From Buddleja alternifolia (Eukaryota; Streptophyta; Magnoliopsida; Lamiales; Scrophulariaceae): 64,000 nt of DNA. The notes under the pieces were generated by a model. The model was not told the DNA's origin. It worked only from the letters and a program-made list of their open reading frames with translations, and searched no databases. How positions within the stretch are numbered: position 1 is the first letter of the stretch; every line of letters begins with the position of its first letter. The position numbers and the translations under genes were made by a program. The stretch lies in NCBI GenBank assembly GCA_019426215.1, contig CM033405.1, forward strand, positions 32,580,199 through 32,644,198, given 5' to 3'. Below are positions 11,629 through 22,029 of the stretch, in pieces.

Positions 11629-12054
11629 CAGTGGGAGATTGTAATATATGTTTGCTCAGTGTTTGGGATTTGACATATGTGTACACTTTGGTTATTGCTT
11701 AAGCATAATGTTCTTCAGTTTTTCAATCTGAATGTTAAAGTTTTGATATCAATAAGGTTTAAGGTTGGCCCAGTTGGAAATAGATATGTACAGATCACAT
11801 TACATGTAATTTCCATGCTACACATCCATACTTGATCCAGGTCGTTAGTTACATTGACATATATGACCATTGATGGGTTTAGTTGCGATTAATACGACGA
11901 CAACCTCTTTGATCCCTGTGTTAAATTGACTATGGACAGGATTGGATAAGATGACTAAATACAGAATGCTTGCTCGAGCAACTAAAGTTATAATGTGTGA
12001 TATACAATTATAAAGGGGTTGTGTATATGCACATATATAGTCCAAGTGAGAGAT
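11629..12054 (+). other. 3' untranslated region with two polypurine-like tracts
   Basis: After the RNase H stop, CAGTGGGAGAT followed by TGTAATAT (11629-11647) looks like a polypurine tract next to a TG start, but no LTR begins there. A second tract, AAGTGAGAGAT (12044-12054), sits directly against the real 3' LTR. The 400 bp between them are noncoding. Confidence 0.6.
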
Positions 12055-12550
12055 TATTAGATTTTTTTGGTGGACTTATATTATGTGCATATCACAATCA
12101 TATGCATTCGGGCACACAGACGTGTGTGCATTACAATTTGAATTGTATATCATATATTAAATAAAATTTGGGCCTTTAATTTAATGATCCAATTAAGTTT
12201 TTATAGGTCCAAGTCATCTTATTTAGTATGGGGTTATATTTAATATGTGTAGAGACCTTGAGGACTGAATTATAATTTATGATGGACTGATTTGCAAATA
12301 AGTCCTATTTCAGCTATATATAGGAGTTATGGTCCCCAGTTGACGTACGACAGAAAATAGAACTCTTCTGTTTATATAGTCCTTTCTCTTTGAAATCCCG
12401 TCATCGTAAGAAATGTTCTACGGTGTACGATCAACTGGAAGCCATAATCCTTAGGTGAAATCTTCGCTATGGATTCAGGTACGCTTCCAGTTTATAGCTT
12501 ATTACGTGATTATCATGAAGTTCGAAGATTCGGCCATCAATTAATTTACA
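12055..12550 (+). repeat. 3' LTR of copia element
   Basis: It aligns with 6001-6498. The expected TG start is degraded to TA (TATTAGATTTTTTTGG). It ends CATCAATTAATTTACA. Confidence 0.9.
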
Positions 12551-13186
12551 TATATTATCTATAATAAATTTTAGTTTACAAATCAATTATTGAAATTTCG
12601 TAATATTCAAATTGTGATACATACTCTCCACATTAACAGGTATTTTCACTTACTATTTTGTTTAAAAGAGTTAAAGAATTCCATCCTTTTTTCACTTAAT
12701 TGTATTTCCACAAAAAATTAATTATTTTAATTCAATATTAAATTTCTTGATACAAGAATAACGGGCATTACGTGCTACACACATATGCTATATTAGTACC
12801 AGAAAAAATGCATGATAAAATTTTGCCCAAGTTGTCAAGACTGAAGTCATTTTCCTTATAAAGGAGATTAAAACGGGTTCTTGAACTCTTCTTTTGGATC
12901 TGGAACCCACATCTTATTACGATATAATGCCAATGTCAATACTCTACAAGGTCAGTCGTGATCGGGTATTTCTACCATGGAGACGTAGATTAGGATCAAT
13001 GATCTAGATTCACAAGTTGTTGTTGAATCAAAATGATTTACGTGTTTGTCAACTATATAATCACTGCAACCAACAGTGTAAAGGACTGAGATCAATAATT
13101 CCGATAGAATTTCCCATTTTAACCAATCAAACAAACAAAGAAGAAATAAAACCAATATCTATAGCCATAATTATCTTAACTGGGGT
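12551..13186. other. Intergenic DNA, nothing recognised
   Basis: AT-rich. No exon, RNA gene or terminal repeat was recognised. A 67-aa minus-strand frame at 12952-13155 has no known motif. Confidence 0.5.
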
Positions 13187-13835
13187 GTAAGTTGAGCTGA
13201 GCTGAGCTGGCTCGCGAGCCTGACTAGCCGGCTCGACTTGAGCTCGGGCTTCTCTCGAGATCGAGCTTATTTCTTTCTTCAAAAAGCTTGCGAGCCTTAC
13301 TCGAAATTTTTATATATATTTATTTTAATAATATAAATATTAATTATATATATTAAATATTTACTATTCAATTGAGCCAAAATAGAAAACCCTACTTAAA
13401 ACTTTCATTTTCAAATTTCCCTTTTCTGTTTTCACGCAACATTCATTTTCAAATTTCCCTTTTCTGTTTTCACGCAACAGCAGCAGGGAGAAAGAACACC
13501 CCCCCCCCCCAATGCTTCCCGCCGGCGAAGGCACCTTCGTCTCCGTCTCCGTCTGCCATCACCTCCGCTGGCCCGCTGCGCAGTGCCTCGCCCTGATACA
13601 CAACGTTCACCTCTATCCGCCTCCGTCACCTCCGTCGCAGCCAAACCTTTGTTCACCCCGGTAATTCTGTTTTTAGGTTGAATTTTGTTGTTAATTTTTG
13701 GTTGTTGATATTTTGTTAGTTAATTTGGGTCATAATATTTGATTAAGCCTTCATTGGGGTTAATATTAGCCTTGATTTTGTTGATATTTGTTGATTAATC
13801 AAATTCAGGCTCTCGAGCCAAGCTGGTTTATAGCC
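13187..13835. repeat. GAGCTCGAG-type MITE relic with GC-rich insert
   Basis: The left part (13187-13300) is rich in GAGCTGAGCTG and GCTCGCGAGCC words typical of a hAT-like MITE family also seen near 27.84, 30.31 and 50.05 kb. The right part (13805-13835) has GGCTCTCGAGCCAAGC. Between them lies a 39-bp exact tandem duplication (ATTTTCAAATTTCCC...CACGCAAC, two copies in about 13400-13480), then a C-run and a GC-rich, CCTCCG-rich stretch (13500-13660) resembling a captured 5' UTR. I see no gene in it. Confidence 0.45.
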
Positions 13836-13844
13836 TAACGAGTT

Positions 13845-14165
13845 GATTTAATAGTGACAAAATCTATATAAAAGTTGTCACTCTTGATACATAGTGACAA
13901 GAAAATGTTGTCACTAGTGATAATTAGTGATACACCTTTTGTGACAATTTAGTGACAACAATTATAGTTGTCACATTATTTGTATTGTCACTATATATGT
14001 GTCACTAATTGTCAAGAGTGACAACTTTAAAGAAACTTTTGCCACTAAAAATTCTTATTGTGACAAACCAAAAATTATTGTCACTCATTATATACATTTA
14101 GTGACAATTTTAATGCTGTCACTTTAAATTTTGTCACAAATAATACTACTTTTTAGTGACCTGCA
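13845..14165. repeat. Array of TTGTCACTA/TAGTGACAA motifs
   Basis: About 320 bp contain more than fifteen copies of GTGACAA or its complement TTGTCAC in both orientations, irregularly spaced by 10-40 bp. Such clustered, bidirectional short motifs are typical of subterminal repeats of CACTA (En/Spm-type) elements, where transposase binds. No CACTA terminus was recognised, so the family is an inference. The array lies downstream of the point where the dehydrogenase gene is lost. Confidence 0.6.
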
Positions 14166-14487
14166 TCATAATTGGCATCATTTGTTTGTGAATGGTTTGA
14201 TCAGTTCAACCAAGCACGATCTTTGCCAAAATTTCGATTAAATCTCAACTTTTAAAACCCTAAACAAAACTTAAATAAATAGATAATGAAAGGTAAAACA
14301 TAAACACACACATGCAATTAACTTAAACCTAATGAAAAAATAAAATTTAATATCCTTGTGGAGTTATTTGAACCCCATATAGGATCAAGCATGCTCCAGC
14401 GTCTTTGAAAAGAATGTGCCATCAAATCAAATCAAATTTAAATAAATAAATGACATTTTTTTTAAAAAAATTATTTTATTTTCCATT
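14166..14487. other. AT-rich DNA downstream of SDR exon
   Basis: The expected second exon of the minus-strand dehydrogenase gene should lie here or further left. I searched this strand by eye and found no continuation of the protein. Confidence 0.5.
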
Positions 14488-14492
14488 CTAAC

Positions 14493-14856
14493 CTCTAATA
14501 CCAGCATTGTTGATCAAAGCATCAATTCTTCCAAACGCATCCCAAGCCTTCTGCACACAAGCCTCAATACTCGAGCCGCTCGCGCTGACGTCCAGCTCCA
14601 CAGCCACGGCTATCGCTTGATCTTTGCCCGGCTCGTTTGAGCTGCTTGAGGAGCCGATCATGTTGTTTATCTCTTCGCAGAGCGATTGCAGCCGGTCGAG
14701 TCTCCGAGCCGCTGCTATGACCCTGCAGCCGGCTTTAGCCAAGTCCAGGCAGAACTCTCGACCCAAACCCGACGACGCGCCGGTCACCATAACCACCTTG
14801 TTTTCAAGCCGAAGCCACGGCTCCAATACGCTAGCCACTGGCGTTCTGCTCTCCAT
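14493..14856 (-). pseudogene. Short-chain dehydrogenase/reductase, first exon only
   Basis: The minus-strand frame starts at ATG 14856 and encodes the N-terminal half of a classical SDR Rossmann fold. The nucleotide-binding motif TGASSGLG is at residues 25-32, followed by [16 protein letters not shown] (about 90-94) and the structural NNAG at 116-119, then IRG. The coding sense ends at a plausible GT donor (AGAG|GTTAGA, 14493/14492). Classical SDRs also need a catalytic Ser-Tyr-Lys region, about 140 residues more, which is absent downstream. The sequence to the left is transposon-derived, so I infer a gene truncated by transposon activity. A very long intron with the rest outside the window is the alternative. 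The encoded part has no internal stop. Confidence 0.8.
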
Positions 14857-15207
14857 TTTCTATTGTCTATGTGATATATAATAAGTTTGTGCATTTATAT
14901 AAGGGAATGGTGGAAACAAGTAGCTATTGCATTATTTATAAACAAACTTTTGAATTGGCAAAAATGTCCATGTATATGTTAAAAAATATAAGGTAATTTG
15001 TAATTCTTCCTTCTCTAGCTAACTAAGTCGGCAGATTGGAGTCAAATATTGCTGCAAGGAAGCTCCAAATTGAAGAACGAAGCATGGACATGCAGACACA
15101 ATGAAGCCACGTAGTGGCTTGCCAACTTATCACCTAAGTCTATATTATCTAGTTTGTATTTATCTAGAAAGTGTTTAGGTGGTTAAAAACTCTATAAATA
15201 GAGTAGT

Positions 15208-15432
15208 AGTATTAATTGTAAAAACCCAGGGGTGTGGTGGAGTGGCAGGGCTTCTCCTCCCTTAATCAAGTGTCGAGGATTTGATTCCCGCCTTGGGTAT
15301 GGAGCAGCCTTAAATCCCTGGGCCAGTTGTTCCACCCTTCGAAGTGTCTACAAATCAGCGAGGGGATTAGTCACTGCAATCGGCGGTGGAAACCCTGGTT
15401 ATCAACCAAAAAAAAAAAAGTATTAATTGTAA
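15208..15432 (+). mobile_element. SINE with 14-bp target duplication
   Basis: The body at 15222-15418 starts ACCCAGGGGTGTGGTGGAG. It contains a Pol III A-box-like GTGGTGGAGTGGC and a B-box-like GATTTGATTCCC (about 15279), and ends in an A-tail (15407-15418). It is flanked by the perfect direct repeat AGTATTAATTGTAA at 15208-15221 and 15419-15432. These are the hallmarks of a tRNA-derived SINE. The 64-aa frame across it (15232-15426) is incidental. Confidence 0.9.
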
Positions 15433-17080
15433 CAAAAAAACAATAGAGCAGTAGTATTTGAGCTCATTTACTAGAGAATATACTGGGTATCCATTAAAAG
15501 TAGATTTTTTTTTTTGTAATACTTATTATTCGGCAAAAAAAAAAGGTTTTTTTTTTGTAGATTATTTTTTGTTTATAATACTTATTTAAATGCTTACTAC
15601 AAGACAAAGAAGCCTAGAAAAATTAAAAATAAAGGCATGCACGTGACAGGTACCTTTAGACTATACTGGTTATCCATTAAAAGTCCATATTATTTTGATA
15701 AGCAATTGTTTTTTAGGGTAAAGAGTTAAAAAGAATGGTAGGAAGATAAATGTGGAGAAAATATTTTTTACCTGGTAACATCGTACTTTTTTAAAATAAA
15801 CTCATTCATAATTATTGTTGCTTGCAAACACTTTCTTGCAACTTTTTTTCAACTTTGTGCTTTTGTTTGTAAATACTATCAATGTTTTATTCTTTCCCGA
15901 TTGTACCTTTTTACACTTATAATTATTTTTCTATAAACAGTTGTGTTTGCGACCACTCATTGAATGAGATGTTGTCGCTTACTACTTACTAACAGTTTTT
16001 AAACATCAGACCAATAATTAAACCGTTAAGCTTACTGGCATAGGCCACTAAGTCACTAGTTCAACCGGTTTAACCAGTGAAAAAGCTGGTTGACCTAGAT
16101 TATATATAAATGTGTGTGTGTATATATATAGTATAAACATTTATAATATAGAATCATTTGACTAGATGTGAGTTTTCCAAATTTCTATGAAACATAGAAT
16201 CATAATGATTATTTATGTATAATCTACGTACAATCATAGTCGATACATGGCTACTCATATTATCGTGACATCTAGAATATAATTTTGAAACTTCATAAAT
16301 CACATTTCTACTCTGGATTTGGTTATATGGAACAAATAGACGAGAGATTCAAAAAAATGCGAAGCAATTTTTAGGAAGTTTATAAACTCCACATTATAAT
16401 ATAATCATTGTCATCCGTGTAACATAAATTCAAGGTAGGATCCCACGAGCTACATAGATTTTTACTATCTAGAATCTTCGACTATAAGTGGATATACATT
16501 ATCGACTTGGAAATTTTCATGTACACCGAAATACATTATTGTGCAACAAATTATTTCATCAATCATAAAATCATCAACCAACGAAATACATTATTATACA
16601 ACAAATAATTTCATTAAGATTGTCATCTTAAACCCTAAAACCAGTACATAACTTCCCATTCATAAGAACAGAAAACAAATATCATTCAAGTCTTATTTGT
16701 TTCTTTGTATAAAAATACCACATTCTTGAATTCTAAAGAGAGGAGAAAATCGGGACACCGGGCAAAGTGTTTCCAGCATCGACAATAAAAATGTTTCGAT
16801 TATCTATATATATGAGATTTATGAGGAGATTCGGGAGTAAAACATGTGCCAACTATTAGGCACGCAACCAAAATATAAGCCTTGGAGGATGACACAAATA
16901 TTATACGTCTATGCTAAAGCAATTTACGAATTCATTGACGGGAAGAGCAAGCTTTTTTATTTTCATTTAAATTACGAATAAAGTTGACTATAACTTAATG
17001 GCCGACTGCATGCCAGCTCCAGCTTCCCCTTCCTTCCGCCTATGCCTCTTAGTAGTCAAGCATGGAACTAGAACTCCAAA
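15433..17080. other. Intergenic DNA with small direct repeats
   Basis: No gene. A word around ATACTGG.TATCCATTAAAAG occurs at about 15480 and 15663. CGAAATACATTATT followed by CAACAAA.TATTTCAT occurs at 16527 and 16582. A TG/TA microsatellite lies at about 16110-16130. Nothing else was recognised. Confidence 0.5.
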
Positions 17081-17340
17081 TGGGCTAATTGCATTTTTCG
17101 TCCGTTATCTTTATCACTTTTGGATTTTGGTCCTTTTTTTTTCTATTTGCAAAATCGTCCGATAACTATCCAACTTTTGTCAATTTTAGTTTGATTTTGA
17201 CCAGAGCCGACTAATTTGGTCGAAATTTGCCCCAAATTGACTTTTCAGAATTTCAGATTTAAGTATCAGAGAAATAGTTTTTACCTGAACTTGAATCTTT
17301 CTTTCACTGTATTATTGTGTCATTCGAAGACGATAAACAT
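17081..17340. repeat. MITE half (GGGCTAATTGCATTTTTCGTCC type)
   Basis: GGGCTAATTGCATTTTTCGT begins a GC-richer segment that resembles one arm of a widespread plant MITE whose ends read GGGTTAATTGCA. A related remnant lies at 45.17-45.48 kb. The second arm is not clear. Confidence 0.35.
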
Positions 17341-17443
17341 TTCAGTCAATTGCGGTCCTAACAACTAAGTTAAATAACACGTCGAAGTGTTAAAGTCCGA
17401 ACCACCGTCTAGCGCATCGAACTCGGGCGCGGGGGTTGAAAGA

Positions 17444-17677
17444 TGTTATGACAATTCACGAAATAAGAGCATAAAATTAAAGACACAAGAATTTACGTGG
17501 TTCGGCAATTGCCTACATCCACGGGAGAGGAGAGAGTATTTTACTATTGATGAAAGAGGTACAAATTACAATGAATGTCAAAAGTTCTGAACTAAAACCT
17601 AGCCCCTGATTTTTCCCTAAAATTACAATTATGGGCTTGCTGCATAATTTGAGCCTAGGACTTTAAGACATATCACA
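17444..17677 (-). repeat. Small copia-type solo LTR (minus)
   Basis: Read on the minus strand it starts TGTGATATGTCTTAAAGTCC and ends GTGAATTGTCATAACA. It contains TCATCAATAGTAAAATACTC and CCCGTGGATGTAGGC..TTGCCGAACCACGT, the core shared with 2218-2335, 33152-33414 and 34066-34291. No matching 5-bp duplication was found, so it may be truncated or an element remnant rather than a clean solo LTR. Confidence 0.75.
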
Positions 17678-17699
17678 ACAAAAGATAACTCTAAGATAA

Positions 17700-18770
17700 G
17701 AATTATCGCGGGGCTCGGAACACGCAGTTGGATCCACCCTAATCGAATTTGTTTTTATTTTCGAAACAATGTTATATTATGTATTTCTTTTATTATTATT
17801 TATATATTTTATGTGTTTAAATTGTCTGTTGAATATTCAATTTACGTGAATTTTAAATACAACAAAGTATATAGGATGAGGTGAAATACAAAATAATTAA
17901 TTAAAACAACGGAAAAGAAAATTCGAGTGTTTGAATCCTTAATTTTAAAATTACGTTATAGCTTGTATTTCTCTCATTATATAAACTCTGCTTTTATAAA
18001 TTTTCTGTTAAATATATAGTTAACGTGAATTTCAAACACGTAAAGTATACAGGATGAAGTGGAATACGAATTCAACTCCTGATAAGAAAATTTGAGTGGT
18101 CTAATAATAATAATAAGGGAAAATTACTAAAAAAACTCCTAAAATAAATTTTTATATCTAAAAAACCATGAAAATATTTTTCAATCTCAAAAACCAATCC
18201 TACAAACTTTTTATTCGAAAAAACCCTTTTGATATGAATAATACATATTGCCGGAGCCATTAAGAACAACAAATATTATTATTTTGCTAGGGAAGCCTCT
18301 AATTAGAATAACATGAATATAAATACTATAAACTTGCCTTCATTAATGAGTGTATGAGATTAGGGTTGGGAAGTTGGCTTAGGGATGAAATTAATGTCGA
18401 CAATTTTAATTTATGAAGAAGTAGTTCTGTCCCAACACATATGAACATACACCTATCATGGTCTTAACTCTTAATAATCAATTTAACAGATAAATACTAT
18501 TTTGATTAATACTATGGAATAAATATTTTTTTAAAAGGCTCGAAGAACCTAAATTAATTTCTCAAGTTATTGTTAGACATTATTTGTGATATTTCCAGCA
18601 AAAGTTTCTTGCTACAATACAAGGTGTTCGGATTCGAAACTTCTTACTTAACAGTTAAAAACTCTCTAACTCATGCCAACCTATTTTGGATAACGAGATA
18701 AATATGAGAACACGAAAATACACGATTCTAGATCCGAATTTTGACAACGCATGTGAAGTTTTTCTTCCAA
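17700..18770. other. Intergenic DNA with a diverged direct duplication
   Basis: A segment of about 70 bp around TTTACGTGAATTTTAAATAC and GTATATAGGATGAGGTG (from 17819) is repeated, diverged, about 180 bp further on (from 17998, GTATACAGGATGAAGTG). 18120-18260 resembles one arm of a MITE. No gene. Confidence 0.45.
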
Positions 18771-18773
18771 TAA

Positions 18774-18852
18774 TAATAGCAATCAATAGTGATGTTGGAT
18801 CATATATGTTATTGATTTTTATACATAATAGCAATCAATAGTGATGTTGGAT
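18774..18852 (+). repeat. Short direct duplication, about 52-bp period
   Basis: AATAGCAATCAATAGTGATG followed by TTGGAT occurs twice, ending at 18800 and 18852, separated by an unrelated 25 bp. Confidence 0.7.
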
Positions 18853-18857
18853 ATTCA

Positions 18858-19356
18858 ACCTAGGTGTTTGGTGAAGTGGTTACCTCCATCACCATTGTTA
18901 TATTGTCAACACCATCATCGACGGATTGGGTTGGAGCACCCTCCTTCAAATTATGTATCTCAACTTCATATCTGACGAGACATGAATTGATCTAATGAGA
19001 CAGGGGTGGATCTGACGAGATAGAGACGGACAATAAACAAGGCTTTAGATAGTATTTTATATTTGTATTTCGTTTTTATTTTCACTCTCGAATGAGAGTT
19101 CGATTTCTCTCTCGAATGACAGTTATTATCTTTTGAATAAGAGTGTGGTCTTGAATACAAGAATTTTCTTGTATTCGTTTGTGAGATTTTAAGATTTGTT
19201 ATCTTCAAGAAACTTAATAGTTGGTGTTTCAGATGTTCTTACTACATTGTTTGAGTCGATACGAATTGTATTGTTCCAAACGTTGTAAACTTTCGATTGA
19301 ATGATATATAAGACCGACTTTTCTTAAAAAAAAAAAAAAAAAGGACCTAGGTGTTT
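18858..19356 (+). mobile_element. Poly(A)-tailed retroposon with 12-bp target duplication
   Basis: The insert at 18870-19344 ends in a run of 17 or more A (19326-19342). It is bracketed by the direct repeat ACCTAGGTGTTT at 18858-18869 and 19345-19356. A poly(A) end plus a target duplication indicates LINE-machinery insertion. The 475-bp body contains no recognisable reverse transcriptase or tRNA-like promoter, so it is either a 5'-truncated LINE 3' end or a retrocopy of an unknown transcript. Confidence 0.75.
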
Positions 19357-19697
19357 CTCAAATTAAAATTACTTTTAAATTTTGCGAATTCAATAGATTA
19401 ATTAGATTGATATTTGATAATTTTCTAGTTAACATAAAATCAAGGAACTTGGTAATGCGTAGGCAAAGTATTGCGCTTTCCAATTATTTTTTAATGTCTT
19501 TGTGCAAAAACATTAAAAATCTATAACAGACATATAAAGACGCAATATTCATATTATATATACGATTTCTTTAAACAACTTATTTAATTAAAGTCTTACT
19601 ATAAATTGTTTATTTGAAAGAAACTATAGTTCAAATTCGTAGGGGGAAATGTAAAATATAGCATAATTCTTTTATACATATATATATATATATATAT

Positions 19698-19785
19698 AAC
19701 CCAAAGTAGATCATAATTATCTCTTAGGTTATATATATATATATATATATATATCCTAAGAGATAATTATGATCTACTTTGGGTT
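19698..19785. repeat. Perfect 31-bp inverted repeat around (TA)n
   Basis: AACCCAAAGTAGATCATAAT..CTTAGG (19698-19728) is followed by about 26 bp of TA repeat and then its exact reverse complement (19755-19785). The right arm includes the left target duplication (GATCTACTTT) and the first 5 bp (GGGTT) of the adjacent 19781-21231 element. Confidence 0.9.
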
Positions 19786-21231
19786 ATTTGCATGCACCTC
19801 CCCTGAGGTATTGCATTTTGGTAAGGACCTCCCCTCATGTATTAAATTTTGACATCCACCATCCCTGTGTGTACTAAATTATATGTACTATCCTTTTTAC
19901 CCTTATTTTTTCATTTCTCTATTTTCTATTTCTCTTTCCTTCCATTATTTTACTTATAAAACAGAATAAAGAAAAAAAAAATAGAAATTAATCTTATGAA
20001 AAAATTTCATCAAAAAGAATTCTAACGAATAGTTATTTTTATTTAATAATTGGTATAACAAATAATATATTAAACTTACTCTAAATAAACTTAAATGTGA
20101 ATGTTTTCAATTTTTTTTTTGTGGTTCTCGAATTATATTTTTTTAATGTCTGAAACAAGTTTTAATGAATTAGTTACTCTTTATTTTTTTTATAAACAAT
20201 AATTTTTTTATATCTTTATAGATTTACATTGTTGCTTATCGCAATAAATAAAAATCTAAAATTTGATAGAATAATTTTGTTTGAATTTTAAACTCCCATT
20301 TTGTCTTCTCATCTGCTTCTCTTTTCTTATTCTTCTTTTTTAATCTAAGTAAAGAGAAAATAAATAGAAATAGAATAAATATATAAAAAAGATTAAACAT
20401 TCACTAAGAAAAAATACTATGACTTAAAATATGTAGAATAATAGTAAATGAACAATGAGATGCCTAAATTATCAAATAATATGTAGGACCTCTTCACTTT
20501 CTACTTCAAAGTCATCTATGGATCCTTAAGCAAAGAGATTGAAACAAAATTACTCTTTCGATTTTTAGATTCTTATTTGTTGCAATAGTTAATAATACTA
20601 ATATATGAAGGTATAAACTTTTTATACAAAATAAAATACAATTAATTTATCAAATACTTGCTTGAAACATTGAAATATATAATTCAAGAACCACAAGAAG
20701 AAACAAATTAAGAGATTAAACAGTTAAGTTTATTTAAATAAGTTTAATATGTGAACAATGACTAACAATTCATTAAAATAAATTTAAATAATTCTGAAAA
20801 TTTATGATAATATTTAGTCCCAAAAGTTGTTAATATCAACTTTAATATTTTCCGATGAAAAGATAATAAAATAGGTATTTCACATGGAAACAATACTTTC
20901 ATAATTTTTTTTTATAATAAGAATCTATTGTTATTTTTTTGGGTGGGGGTTAGTAATTTCTCATTTAATATATTATTTGTTATACCTATTTTAAATAAAA
21001 ATAACTAATTTTAGAATAATTTTAACTGAGCATAATTTCTATTCATCTGTTTAATGAAATTAAAAAGAAAGGAAGAAAGTGAAAAAGAAAATAGAGAAAA
21101 ACAAAATTAAGGGTAAAAAGGTATCATATACAAGTTTTTACATACAGGGATGGTGGATATCAAATTTTAATATATTAGCGAAGGTCCTTGTCAAACCGCA
21201 ATACCTTAGGGGAGGAAGATGCAAATAACCC
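19781..21231. mobile_element. MULE-like foldback element with 10-bp target duplication
   Basis: The ends are GGGTTATTTGCATG (19781) and the reverse complement ATGCAAATAACCC (to 21231). Flanks are GATCTACTTT (19771-19780) and GGTCTACTTT (21232-21241), a 9/10 match as expected of a 9-10-bp Mutator-type duplication. Inverted homology extends far inward: CTCCCCTGAGGTATTGC, GACATCCACCATCCCTGT, TTTTTACCCTTA, TATAACAAATAAT and TGTGGTTCTCGAATTATAT each recur inverted in mirrored order on the other side. The arms are therefore roughly 600 bp or more. No transposase is present. Confidence 0.8.
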
Positions 21232-21241
21232 GGTCTACTTT

Positions 21242-21779
21242 AGCAATATCTCATATTTTCCCTTAAGCATGGGCCTAAAGTGGGCCGATAAAAAACATAA
21301 GCTCAATCTGGGCCAAATCATGGGCTGAATTAAAACGACCATAAGTATCCCCCAACACATAGTATAAATCTATGGTATGTATTACTCTAATCCAAATGAA
21401 GCCCATGCCCCTTTGGAGTTTAGATAGCTTGGCCCATTTCTACTAGTATCAATAATCATTTTTGTGGACCCAACAAAAATCTAATCGCACAAATGATTAT
21501 AATTGCTCTGAGACTCTTAAACCAAGAAGTTTCTAAAGTAACTCGTCAATAAATATGAACATTATCGTACTTCTAATTAATAATCCGCTTACTATATGCG
21601 CAAAAAGAGATATTTAGGTTGTGGGTGGATATGAGGTATTCTCAAGAAAACTTTGTTTGAGGACAAACACATTCAAATATAAGTGTGTCTATTTGTGGAT
21701 TTAGAATATATTTTCATAAAAGTTTTTCACCTCATGTTAGCTTAGTCGTCTCTAAAAAAACGACTCATTCATAAATATC
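21242..21779. other. Intergenic DNA between two palindromic elements
   Basis: No gene or terminal repeat recognised. Contains words such as GGGCCTAAAGTGGGCC of no clear assignment. Confidence 0.5.
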
Positions 21780-22029
21780 TAAGGCTGTGTTTGGATTGAT
21801 GGATTTGAACCTGGAGATTTCAAATCCCCTGCTCAAATTCATTCTTTGTTGTTTGACCTCAATTCTAAATGAATGGATTTCAAATCCATTTTAGGGCTGA
21901 GTGGATTTGAAGCCTATTTTCTAATGGATTTCAAATCCACTCTCATACCCTGTCATTTGAAATCCACTCCAACTAAAATCAACATACTTTTTACACACAC
22001 ATCGAACTTTTTACATACATAGTCACACA

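Larger units (their letters stand above)
6001..12550 (+). mobile_element. Degenerate Ty1-copia LTR retrotransposon
   Basis: A complete but decayed copia element on the plus strand. It has two LTRs of about 497 bp, a tRNA-Met-type primer-binding site, and gag, protease, integrase, reverse transcriptase and RNase H in copia order, then polypurine tracts. By hand count the LTRs differ at roughly 40-50 positions (about 90% identity), so the insertion is old. Coding regions carry several frameshifts and stops, an internal deletion, and Asp-to-Asn changes at two catalytic sites, so the copy cannot be autonomous. A clean 5-bp target duplication was not seen: ATTAT precedes the 5' LTR and recurs 3 bp beyond the 3' LTR. 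Confidence 0.95.

Noticed and set aside
15232..15426. 64-aa frame MWWSGRASPP...
   Set aside because: Lies entirely within a SINE with Pol III boxes, A-tail and target duplication.
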